DNA from: Xanthobacteraceae bacterium
GTDB lineage: Bacteria; Pseudomonadota; Alphaproteobacteria; Rhizobiales; Xanthobacteraceae
Assembly: GCA_030037185.1 (NCBI GenBank)
Contig: JASHRR010000165.1
Location: forward strand, 1-22,810
Direction of reading: 5' to 3'
Length of the DNA: 22,810 nucleotides
The position numbers and the translations under genes were made by a program. The notes under the pieces were generated by a model, which saw only the letters and a program-made list of their open reading frames with translations, was not told the origin of the DNA and ran no database searches. Shown in pieces: positions 8,572 through 16,317 of the stretch (positions within the stretch are counted from its first letter, which is position 1; each line of letters opens with the position of its first letter).

Positions 8572-9633
8572 ATGATCGACTCGCATCCAAGCATACTGGC
8601 GGCCGCGATGGCACTTAGCATGCTCGCACTCCCGGCATCGTTGGCGCGCGCTGACAATATCACCTTGGTCGAGACAGGTTCGACGCTGATTTATCCGCTG
8701 TTTAACGTCTGGGCGTCGGAATACACCAAGACGCACCCCGGTACGCGTATCACCACCAACAGTACTGGCTCGGCCGCCGGCATCGAGCAGGCCATCTCCG
8801 GAGCGGCGCACATCGGCACCTCGGACGCTTACATGACGGAGGCCCAAGTAAAGCGCAATCCCCAGATCATCAACGTGCCGATGGCAATCTCGGCGCTCAC
8901 GGTCAACTACAATCTTCCCGGCCTCAATACCACCAACCTAAAGCTGGACGGTCCAGTGCTCGTTGGTGTCTACACCGGCAAGATCCGCAGTTGGGACGAC
9001 AAGGCGATCGTCGCCCTCAATCCGGGCCTGGCCCTGCCGCATCATGAGATCATCCCGGTCCGCCGCACCGATGGGTCGGGCGATACCTACGTCTTCACCC
9101 AATACCTGACGTTCTCCACCCAGTCTTGGGAAGACAAGGTGGGCTATGGCACCTCTATCGCCTGGCCACCAGTGCCAGGCAGCTTGGGCGCAGAGGGCAA
9201 CCTTGGTATGGTGCAGGCTATTCAGCAGACCCCTTACGCAATCGGCTATCTTGGCATTAGCCTCCACACCGAGATTGCAAACGCCCAACTTGGCACTGCA
9301 TCATTGAAGAGCTATTCGGGAGAGTTCTTGCTCCCAACGCCCGAATCGATAGCGGCTGCGGCGGCTTCACTCGGCCCACGTACGCCGCGAGACGAGCGCC
9401 TCACATTGGTAAACGCGCCTGGTGCTAATGCCTATCCGCTCATCAATTACGAATATGCAATTGTTTCAACTAGACAGGCAAACCCCGAGATCGCCAAAGC
9501 GATCAGGCGATTTCTGCTCTGGGCTATCGCTCCAGATGAAACCAATGAAAAATATCTCAACGATGCCCACTTCATCGCGTTGCCTGCCCACATCTGGGTG
9601 CTGAGTCACGATCAGATTGAGTTGATAAAATAA
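8572..9633 (+). CDS. PstS-like periplasmic phosphate-binding protein
   Basis: This 353-residue exported binding protein has a signal peptide ending at LARA (residues 24-27) and a mature start at DNITLVETGS. Phosphate-contact regions of PstS are recognisable in order: GSTLIYP (36-42), STGSAAGIEQAI (about 65), GTSDAYM (about 82-88) and RRTDGSGDT (164-172), where Arg, Ser and Gly correspond to the anion-binding Arg-x-Asp-x-Ser-Gly loop. The ATG has AGGAGA about 6 nt upstream. It lies 42 bp after the PHS-like MFS gene, and no pstC, pstA, pstB or phoU follows, so it is either a scavenging or sensing binding protein or one that serves a Pst permease encoded elsewhere. Its length and motifs suit phosphate, though molybdate-like or other oxyanions are not excluded by eye. 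Confidence 0.88.
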   Translation: MIDSHPSILAAAMALSMLALPASLARADNITLVETGSTLIYPLFNVWASEYTKTHPGTRITTNSTGSAAGIEQAISGAAHIGTSDAYMTEAQVKRNPQIINVPMAISALTVNYNLPGLNTTNLKLDGPVLVGVYTGKIRSWDDKAIVALNPGLALPHHEIIPVRRTDGSGDTYVFTQYLTFSTQSWEDKVGYGTSIAWPPVPGSLGAEGNLGMVQAIQQTPYAIGYLGISLHTEIANAQLGTASLKSYSGEFLLPTPESIAAAAASLGPRTPRDERLTLVNAPGANAYPLINYEYAIVSTRQANPEIAKAIRRFLLWAIAPDETNEKYLNDAHFIALPAHIWVLSHDQIELIK

Positions 9634-9787
9634 CTCCCGCCCTCTTGCGGCAGGAACACACCTAAGCGCAAACCTCGCCGTTCTTCGGCAACAAGAACCA
9701 TCGCCGGATACAACCCCGTGAGGGCTACGCCAGGTGCCCCGCTGACTTCCTGAGAGGATTTTCTCATTTTGGTCCGCAGTCCGCCCG

Positions 9788-10619
9788 TTAAGGCTGGCGG
9801 GAGCAGCGCCCACGCGCCAGCGATGACAGCGCCAGCTGCGCCGCCGGTAAATCACCGCTCTGGAGAGCTTGTCCGATCTCGCTCATTGCGCGCGAGAATG
9901 GCCCGTTGGGATTTGCAAACCCGTGGAGTTGGCTAAGCGATGAATAGGCTTGTGTGCACCGGACAAGTCGCCCGAATTCAGAGCGGTTAGCGGCGAGCGA
10001 TTGCTCGCGACGGCAGCGAATTTCAAAACGGCGGCCGTCACCCGCGACTGCCGGGGCGCCTCCAGGCCCGTCTGGTCCGCTGCAAGCTGCCTCGGCAGCT
10101 CGAATTTCGTCCGCGGAGCGGTTATTAGAACCGCGGCCAGGTAATATGAGTGATTGCACGAATCGGATAGCATCGCCGTCGCATCGTTCTCGCTGGGACG
10201 CGCTTTTCCTTCGATCTGATAAAGCCGCCCGTTGTAATCGAAGAGCGCGACCATGGACCGGACGCCATCCCGCCCTACGATGCTGAGCTGGCGGCCGTAG
10301 ATCCGGCTGATGCGGTGGGGGATTCGCGCCCTTCGGACATCGACTTGATCGCACGGTCGATTACTGCGCTTTCGTCCAGGCCGGTATCGGCGATTTTAGC
10401 GACGGTCATCTTGAACACGGCATTGTCCTGGCGGACCGAGTAGATGTGGGCTTCAACCGAGCGGTCGCCGGCGACCTGGTACGTCGTGGTCTCCGCCTGC
10501 GGATCACCGCGAAAGGCGACTGCGAAGAATTGATCTGGATAGCGGTATTCCTGCCAATTCTGTGCGACAGCGGGAGCAACGAAAACCAACAGCGCGGGGA
10601 TGAGGATGGACAGTCGCAT
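9788..10619 (-). pseudogene. Secreted protein of unknown function, about four frameshifts
   Basis: Joined by eye across frames, the minus strand encodes a secreted protein of roughly 270 residues. The ATG at 10619 begins a signal peptide (MRLSILIPALLVFVAPAVAQ) followed by NWQEYRYPDQFFAVAFRGDP. The frame changes near 10335 (then IPHRISRIYGRQLSIVGRDG and FDYNGRLYQIEGKA), near 10170 (then DAIRFVQSLILPGRGSNN and GRRFEIRCRREQS), near 9990 (then LNSGDLSGA) and near 9955 (then QAYSSLSQLHGFANPNG and ALQSGDLPAAQLALSSLA). The two GDL-A-A-Q stretches look like an internal repeat. An AAGGAG lies about 25 nt before the ATG, too far to be a normal ribosome-binding site. I know proteins of this look from Bradyrhizobium-type genomes but no function. 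The gene cannot be expressed whole as written. Confidence 0.75.
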
Positions 10620-11335
10620 AGTTGTGCGCTCGACGGGCAAGATCGTCTCCTTTTGCGTCGCAGACGTTGAACGCGCTCGACATGATCTGCGCCTGACGTC
10701 CTTTCCAAGCCTTATTGAGAAGAACATTACGAGCCGACGAACAGCACATTACAGATTGGTCGGAACGCATCCGGGCGATGGGGATCACGAATGCCACCGG
10801 CCCAAGAAAACCATGGCGGCAATTCGCACTAACGACCGGCGACCGACGATTAACCCCTTGCACGGCACTTCCACTTGCTTGAGTCACGGGTTTTCGGCGT
10901 TTGTCTGTATCGCGCTCGATCGCAACATGATTCTGTCGGGGCGAATAGCGCCATCTCCATGCGATTAAAGTCTACGCAAAACGAGCACATCTGGTCTTCC
11001 AGGCGCGGGAACGCAGTATTGCCCGAGGCCCCAGACAGGGCGTGCCAGGAGCGCGGGGTAGGCACGGGTGAGAGGCGACTGCACGCGACCGAACAGCAGC
11101 ACTCGGGCGCTACCTGACGGTACGAAGGTTTTTTCATGATCCGCCGGTGGACCATGCGAAGCGCGGCTCGCCAAGGACGCGGGACCCCGGCACCAAGGTA
11201 AGGCTCGCAGAGCCAAGGTGCCGAGGTCACGCATGAGGGTGAAGGCCGCGCGCAAAAGTTCCAACTACGGAAGGCGTGATGATGCCGACATAACCGGAAA
11301 GTCACCGCTTTGCATGCTCCCTCACAGCCAGCTCA
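10620..11335. other. Intergenic stretch without a supportable gene
   Basis: About 700 bp. Open frames on both strands, the longest being minus 10850-11305, are rich in Cys, Arg and Pro, lack ribosome-binding sites and resemble no family I know. It may contain unrecognisable gene debris. Confidence 0.4.
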
Positions 11336-11899
11336 TCACGGAGCTTCTTTCGCAGACTGAGCAGCGTGGCGTGCGCGCAGTCGGCAAGACGGTGAGCAAT
11401 AGACAGCGTCGCATCGTGATGACTGAAACGAGACGCCACAAATGGCACAGGCGCAAAGCATCCGACGACGGCGCCGATAGTCTCGCATGTAGCATTTTAC
11501 GCAAAGACCGTGCGCGTATGACCCTGGCTCGCGGCATTCTATACAAAGGCGCCGTTCGTATCTGTCGTGGGTGCCTGTGACAGGTGAAGCGAAACGCCTT
11601 TGTTGGTAGTCATGCAAATAGCAAGTGCGGCAAACACCGCAAACCAAATCGCTGCTGACTCCGCTACACCTTGGACATTCCATCTTGGTCACAGGTGCGA
11701 TCTTTGCGCCCAGCAACCTCAGCTCGGCGCGGGGCTGCCGCGGCTCATATGTGAACCAATGCCGGCATTCCCGACACCGCCATTCGGCGGGCGGTTCGTG
11801 CCGCATGATCTGTACCTGTTCGACGCCGCACGCCGGGCACCGCGGAACATTGCGGTACAGGAGACCCTGCCGGGCCAGAATTGACTTGATGTCGAGCAT
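11336..11899 (-). CDS. Protein with four zinc-ribbon-like modules, function unknown
   Basis: This 187-residue basic protein is built almost entirely of Cys-pair modules. Module 1 has C21-x2-C24 and C42-x2-C45 (CPACG, then WRCRECRHWF), like zinc ribbons in transposase and RNA-polymerase-type proteins. Modules 2 and 3 are internal repeats: C75-x2-C78 with C90-x2-C93, and C119-x2-C122 with C133-x2-C136, each ending in CY-x2-DY-x2-RR. Module 4 has C151-x2-C154 and C168-x3-C172 (CAICGVSF, then YCSPSCRLRAR), a finger common in small plasmid and phage proteins. The clustered Arg residues after each module suggest nucleic-acid binding, which is inference. The ATG at 11899 lacks a strong Shine-Dalgarno. 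The gene stands alone between unassigned DNA and a dead IS element, suggesting a mobile origin. I do not recognise an exact family. Confidence 0.72.
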   Translation of the reverse strand: MLDIKSILARQGLLYRNVPRCPACGVEQVQIMRHEPPAEWRCRECRHWFTYEPRQPRAELRLLGAKIAPVTKMECPRCSGVSSDLVCGVCRTCYLHDYQQRRFASPVTGTHDRYERRLCIECREPGSYAHGLCVKCYMRDYRRRRRMLCACAICGVSFQSSRCDAVYCSPSCRLRARHAAQSAKEAP

Positions 11900-12572
11900 T
11901 GCAAACCTAATCTTTATGCTCTGCCGTATATAACGTCACACGCACAACGGGCCTCGGCGATAGCGGCGCCGACCACTCGGGGGCTTGTGCCCCGGATGGG
12001 GATACCGAGAGCCGGGACCGGCGCACGGATTGTCATGGGGGGACATGGAGCAAACCGCGCGCGAGCCGAACTCTAACATTCGATTGCCGCAAAGCAGCAT
12101 GAATGTTTGTTCATATGCGCGCCGCTGGCTCCGACCTCGGGCGTAGATGTGGAGATCGGAGCCTACGGATGCGTCAACCAAGCGAGGGGGTAACCGCGTG
12201 CAACCCCTACATTAATAGAAATTAACATATCATCAAATGATGATGAGGGGCGGGAACCCGGCTCTAAGGCCCGACCCGTGGCACCCCTAATTACCACACC
12301 GCCGGGCCGGGCCGCTCTATTTTGGCCGCCGCCTACGCGACGCCGTCGCGGCATGAGCAAAAGCACGGCCGCCGGATCGAGAAGCACGGCGAAGCAACGC
12401 GAAATGGCTCAGCATCGCCTCTGGCTCGACGCCCACCAGCGATCGCCAAATAGATCACCTGAAGCGGCCGCAACCTTCCGCTGGCCCTTCCGCACGCTGG
12501 CGCATTAAGGGCCTCGCGGTTCTTGCCGACGCTGGAAGGGCAGCCCTGTCGGCCTAACCCTCAATAGGAGGT
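11900..12572. other. Intergenic region with AT-rich palindrome
   Basis: No gene recognised. An open plus-strand frame from 12278 to 12508 contains a vaguely protein-like stretch (AKQREMAQHRLWLDAHQRS), but it has no ribosome-binding site and no known family. The stretch around 12205-12246 is conspicuously AT-rich compared with its surroundings. Confidence 0.4.
12229..12244. repeat. Inverted repeat with 7-bp arms
   Basis: ATCATCA-AA-TGATGAT forms a perfect two-arm inverted repeat within an AT-rich patch. It could be a protein-binding site or a small cruciform. There is no T-tract after it, so it is not a convincing terminator. Confidence 0.4.
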
Positions 12573-12573
12573 C

Positions 12574-12590
12574 CCCCGGCTCTGCCGGGG
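12574..12590. repeat. Left-end hairpin of the IS200-type element
   Basis: CCCCGGC-TCT-GCCGGGG is a perfect 7-bp stem with a 3-nt loop, about 90 bp before the transposase start. The same sequence recurs at the right end. Confidence 0.75.
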
Positions 12591-12677
12591 TGGCAGTAGA
12601 AGTTTGACATTTACGGCAGTCGTCCACCGCTGAGACTCTCGTTTCGTGAGCAGCCAAGCACACGAAAGGAGTTCGCG

Positions 12678-13023
12678 ATGGACGACTATGAGAGCTTAAG
12701 TCACACGAAATGGGACTGCAAATACCACGTGGTGTTCATTCCCAAGTACCGTCGGAAGGTGCTGTACGGGGAACTGAGACGGTACATGGGCGATGTGTTT
12801 CGGAAGTTGGCTTTGCAGAAGGAAGGCCGGATTACCAGGCAAGAGTGCGATCCACTTGGCCCGGACGTATGGGGAGAGGAAGCGCAATTTCGTGGGACAG
12901 AGCTTCTGGGCCAGAGGGTTCTTCGTCTCGACCGTAGGTCGAGACGAAGCGGTGATACGGGAATACATCCAGAACCAGGAACAGGAAGATAAACGCCTGG
13001 ACCAACTCAACCTGTGGCGTTGA
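12678..13023 (+). pseudogene. tnpA: IS200-type TnpA transposase with internal deletion
   Basis: The N-terminal part (MDDYESLSHTKWDCKYHVVF, then IPKYRRKVLYGELRRYMGD and LALQKE) is typical of small HUH/Y1 transposases. It ends near 12824. Family sequence resumes at about 12838 in a different frame as GKSAIHLARTYGERKRNFVG, then FWARGFFVSTVGRDEAVIRE and the C-terminal LDQLNLWR. The missing middle, about 35-40 residues in this family, contains the His-x-His metal-binding pair, whereas the catalytic Tyr in IREYI is still present. The deletion changed frame, so translation from the ATG runs into unrelated sequence ending at 12992. A Shine-Dalgarno-like AAAGGAG lies about 9 nt before the ATG. The element cannot move itself but might be moved by a related enzyme. 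Confidence 0.85.
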
Positions 13024-13104
13024 TCGCCGCCTACAGGCGGCTCAAGCAACTGGGGCCGCGTTAGCGACCCCATCAGCCGCTTCCAGCGGCCCCATATCTT
13101 AAAG

Positions 13105-13123
13105 CCCCCGGCTCTGCCGGGGG
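13105..13123. repeat. Right-end hairpin of the IS200-type element
   Basis: CCCCCGGC-TCT-GCCGGGGG, an 8-bp perfect stem with a 3-nt loop, matches the left-end hairpin in sequence and orientation. Confidence 0.75.
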
Positions 13124-13307
13124 ATTGTTACCCTCGGCCAAAAGCCTCTGCCTTGTGGGCGATTGGCGGCCCAACCACCAGCGATTTCGCTCATCTGCGG
13201 TCGGGAAGCCCGAGGCGAATTGACGACGAGAGACCGAAGGACGAAAGGCTGTTAATATTTTGGTGTCACGTGCAGTCGGAGCCGTTTTGCTTGAGGGGAG
13301 GGAACAC

Positions 13308-14477
13308 ATGCGCGTTCAACCGCTATCCGCAGTCGCCGCTGTTGTTGCGCTCGTGGGATCGGCGAGCGCGCAGGAGGTGGGACCGCTCGCGATTGCTAAG
13401 CAGGGCTATTTCTTTGTCGGAGGAAAGTATTTCGACACGCCGACCGGCAAGGTGATGGCGGGTCATGCTTATGTCGAATATATGGTTCCGGAGGAACGCA
13501 CGCATCGCTTTCCGTTGGTGATGATCGCCGGCGGCGCCATGAGCGGGGCGAACTTCACTGGCACGCCGGATGGACGCGATGGCTGGGCGCAATATTTCGT
13601 CGCTCGTGGCTACGCGGTCTACCTGGTCGATCAGGTCGGCCGCGGTCGGTCGCCGTACGTCGAAAGCGTCTACGGCAGAAGTAATCTGAACACGTCGAAG
13701 TTCCTAATGGAACGGTTCGTCGCAGTTGCTCGCTACAATCTTTGGCCGCAGGCGCGTCTGCATACACAATGGCCGGGAACCGCCGAGCCTGGTGACCCGA
13801 TCTACGATCAGATGCAGGCGCAAGAACTCCCAGACATTGCGAACGCGCCGCTGCGGGAACGACTCAATCGCGATGCTGGCGTGGCCCTGTTCGATAAGAT
13901 CGGGCCCGCTGTACTGTTTACCCACTCGCAATCAGGCGCATATGGCTGGGCGGTCGCCGACGCCCGGCCCGCCCTGGTAAAGGCCATCATCGCCATCGAG
14001 GCGGGCATGCGGCCGTTTCGCAACGTCGAATTCGTCGGCGCCCCTGACTACTTCAGAGATGGGCCAGTCGACAAGGTATGGGGTCTCGGGAATGTACAGC
14101 TCACCTTCGCCCCACAGGTCTCCAATCCATCCGAACTTGCTTTCGTGCAGCAGGAAAAGCCGGACGCGCCCGATCTCGTAGCTTGCATCCTGCAGAAGGA
14201 GCCCGCGCGACAACTCGTGAACCTCAAGGGCATTCCGGTCCTAATCCTGACCTCGGAAGCAGGCTTCCACGCCACATCCGATCATTGCAACTCGCTGTTT
14301 CTCAAGCAGGCAGGCGTGGACAACGACTTTCTCCGGCTACCCGATATCGGCATTCGCGGAAATTCCCACTATTTGATGCTGGAAAAGAACAGCATACAGA
14401 TAGCAGGCGTCATTGCCGACTGGCTTGGCAAGAGGGTAACACCAGTGGAAGCCAACGAAATGACCACCGGCCGTTAA
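13308..14477 (+). CDS. Secreted alpha/beta-fold hydrolase (putative esterase)
   Basis: This 389-residue protein begins at ATG 13308, which has a purine-rich Shine-Dalgarno (GAGGGGAGGGA) just upstream; the frame is open earlier but without a signal. A signal peptide (MRVQPLSAVAAVVALVGSAS, cut after ASA) exports it. The alpha/beta-hydrolase fold is shown by the oxyanion-hole strand LVMIAGGAMSG, the strand-turn GYAVYLVDQVGRGRS, the nucleophile elbow HSQSGAYGW with Ser209, and a late His354 in RGNSHYLMLE. The acid is probably the Glu in AIEAGMRP, at the place used by this subfamily. It likely hydrolyses an ester or similar bond in the periplasm or outside the cell; the substrate is unknown. The gene looks intact and has no obvious operon partner, lying between a dead IS and a non-coding stretch. 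Confidence 0.88.
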   Translation: MRVQPLSAVAAVVALVGSASAQEVGPLAIAKQGYFFVGGKYFDTPTGKVMAGHAYVEYMVPEERTHRFPLVMIAGGAMSGANFTGTPDGRDGWAQYFVARGYAVYLVDQVGRGRSPYVESVYGRSNLNTSKFLMERFVAVARYNLWPQARLHTQWPGTAEPGDPIYDQMQAQELPDIANAPLRERLNRDAGVALFDKIGPAVLFTHSQSGAYGWAVADARPALVKAIIAIEAGMRPFRNVEFVGAPDYFRDGPVDKVWGLGNVQLTFAPQVSNPSELAFVQQEKPDAPDLVACILQKEPARQLVNLKGIPVLILTSEAGFHATSDHCNSLFLKQAGVDNDFLRLPDIGIRGNSHYLMLEKNSIQIAGVIADWLGKRVTPVEANEMTTGR

Positions 14478-14996
14478 ACCGGTCCGCCATGCGCCCGCTA
14501 TCTCGTCATCGGCATTCGCCTCCTTCGAATTCGCCCGAAAGCTTCCGCGATGCTCGCACGGCGCTGCCTTGAAAACATGCTTCATGCGAAATTGGTCGCT
14601 CCCCTAAGACTGAGCCAGCATCCAAATAGTTTCCGCCCGTCGAACGTATCCCTTTTCACGTGGCCAATTGAGTGGCACGAGTGCGACCGCCTTTCTTGCC
14701 TGTTGCGCGCGCCATCGCCGAGCCGCAGTGCGGTTAAACCGGCATTTAGTCGTCAGGCAGCGGCCGAATACCCAACGTTGAGCTGCGCACGGTTGAGCAA
14801 GCGGCCGTGGCGGCCTGTCGCCACCGCCTCTGCGGGAGGTCGGGACGGAGCGTTTCGGGCACTACTAACCGCAGAAGCGCCGACAAATAGTGATTGCATG
14901 GCGCCTTTTGGGTGCTGCCCGCACCGCTCGATACGCCCCTTTGCGGGCGCCGGGGCCGCTGGGGCAAAGCTGCCGATCAAAATCCAAGAATAGGAG
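14478..14996. other. Intergenic stretch between convergent genes
   Basis: About 520 bp with no recognisable gene. Open frames on both strands (for example plus 14550-14993) are low-information shadows. No clear hairpin-plus-T terminator was seen. Confidence 0.4.
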
Positions 14997-16010
14997 CTAT
15001 GGCAGCCCACCCTCCCAGGATCCGCCGCGACCATACGGCGCAAAAGGTGCGGAAAGCCCATTCTCGGCTGTTCCGACCGTCTCTATCTCCTTTGGCAGCA
15101 TCTCCCTTCGATGGTCACGTCCCCTGTGCCGATGGTCACTTCCGCTCGGTCGCGCTGCAGCGTACCAACACATGGAGCCCTCGTGACCGGGCGCTTTGAA
15201 CGTCCACGTCGGCCATGCTCCCGGGTGGTTCTGTAGCACAGCGGAAGCTGAGGCAAAGCAAGAACCATCATTACCACTCGTCGCGGAGCGCGGCTTTCCT
15301 TTTTCCACCAATGTCTGTGGCGGTCTCTCCTCGGTCAGGCGGGCCGCCGGATGCAACGATATCGCGTCGCCTTGGCTCTCGACAGTGACATTACTGGCCT
15401 TAGTCGCCGGAGCTTCATCAACACTGATTCCGGTCTGATCGGCGTTGCGGATCTGCTCTTGACCAGTGGCTATCTGATCGGTACTGCGCGTCGCCGGCTC
15501 TTGACCGGGGGCGGCAGGACTAGTGGTCTTCTCGACGTTCTGGCCCACGGCGTCGAGCTCGACTGCGTTGAGCTGGTCGGCAGAAGGAGTGGCCGGCGCG
15601 ATCACATTCTCCGCAGGTATCGGCGGCCGCGCGGCAAGCCAGCCAGCCTGCAGGTACAATTTTGCGATCCTCTCTCTGGCTGCATCGCCATACGACGACT
15701 GCCAAAACAGGGTGAGTGCGACACCCGTACAAAAGCCAATCAAGACGCGAGCGAACGAGCGCGGACGCTTGTCAGCGGACGCCTGCCAGTGGGGAAACGG
15801 GACAACTTCCGGTTTAAGGTCGATCGGTTCTGGCTTCAAGTCGATCGGTTCTGGCTTCAAGTCGATCGGTTCCGGCTTCAAGTCGATTGGTTCTGGCTTC
15901 AAGTCGATCGGTTCTGGTTTTGGGGCGATCGGGCAAAAGGAATCGTCCCGCGGCTCAATTGGCAGCAAGCCCACATACTTACATTGATCGGAGCCCGTTT
16001 TCGCAATCAT
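14997..16010 (-). CDS. Single-pass membrane protein with PEPIDLK repeats, function unknown
   Basis: This 337-residue protein starts at 16010 with GGGAG about 7 nt upstream. Residues 31-68 are five back-to-back copies of the heptad KPEPIDL, a stiff Pro/acid repeat. One membrane helix follows at about 87-104 (ARVLIGFCTGVALTLFWQS). A long low-complexity Ala/Pro/Thr/Gln region comes next, then a compact C-terminal motif: SCFASASAVLQNHPGAWPTW, a KAPGHEG turn and CWYAAARP. I have seen such C-terminal motifs in hypothetical proteins of Bradyrhizobium-like genomes, where the Cys, Trp and GHEG positions are conserved, but know no function. The predicted topology is a short cytoplasmic repeat region and a large periplasmic part. 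It is transcribed away from the caspase-like remnant. Confidence 0.75.
   Translation of the reverse strand: MIAKTGSDQCKYVGLLPIEPRDDSFCPIAPKPEPIDLKPEPIDLKPEPIDLKPEPIDLKPEPIDLKPEVVPFPHWQASADKRPRSFARVLIGFCTGVALTLFWQSSYGDAARERIAKLYLQAGWLAARPPIPAENVIAPATPSADQLNAVELDAVGQNVEKTTSPAAPGQEPATRSTDQIATGQEQIRNADQTGISVDEAPATKASNVTVESQGDAISLHPAARLTEERPPQTLVEKGKPRSATSGNDGSCFASASAVLQNHPGAWPTWTFKAPGHEGSMCWYAAARPSGSDHRHRGRDHRREMLPKEIETVGTAENGLSAPFAPYGRGGSWEGGLP
15810..15914. repeat. Five 21-bp tandem repeats inside a coding region
   Basis: The unit GATCGGTTCTGGCTTCAAGT (plus C) is repeated five times with only a few single-base differences. The length is a multiple of three, so copy-number change would keep the frame. 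It encodes KPEPIDL on the minus strand. The near identity at the DNA level, including synonymous positions, points to recent expansion. Confidence 0.9.
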
Positions 16011-16317
16011 CTTGGTCTCCCGTTATCCGGGGGTTCTCGGCCGAAACAGCGTTCCGCAGGTTGTCGGTGGCCTTTCGACCTATTGGGCAGAGAGCCAAAC
16101 GTTGTGTCCGAATTGGAACACTCTGGCAATTGCATCGAGAAATCGTCAAAAAAGTGTCCCTCCCGACATTGCGGGCTTCTCCACCCAGGTCGAGGATGCG
16201 CAAAGGGCCGTAAAGCTTTGGGGTCGGGCGTGTCGCGCGTAATTCGTGGGACCTTTTTGGCCGCGCAGGTTGAAGGCCCTCGAACCTCAGCAATTTTTCC
16301 GAGCAAACCAACGGTCC

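Larger units (their letters stand above)
12573..13123 (+). mobile_element. Dead IS200/IS605-type insertion sequence
   Basis: A broken IS200-type transposase gene is bracketed by two nearly identical GC hairpins (12574-12590 and 13105-13123). The hairpins are in the same orientation, as expected for subterminal palindromes recognised by IS200/IS605 transposases, which move as single strands and make no terminal inverted repeats or target duplications. The exact cleavage sites cannot be placed by eye; the coordinates are the outer hairpin edges. The element is about 550 bp, shorter than the usual 700 or so, in line with the internal deletion in its transposase. Confidence 0.75.

Noticed and set aside
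10850..11305. 151-codon open frame on the minus strand
   Set aside because: Composition is rich in Cys, Arg and Pro, with no recognisable domain or ribosome-binding site; overlapping frames are equally long.
15810..15914. Regular short repeats resembling a CRISPR array
   Set aside because: The units are contiguous 21-mers without spacers and lie within an open frame encoding a heptad repeat.
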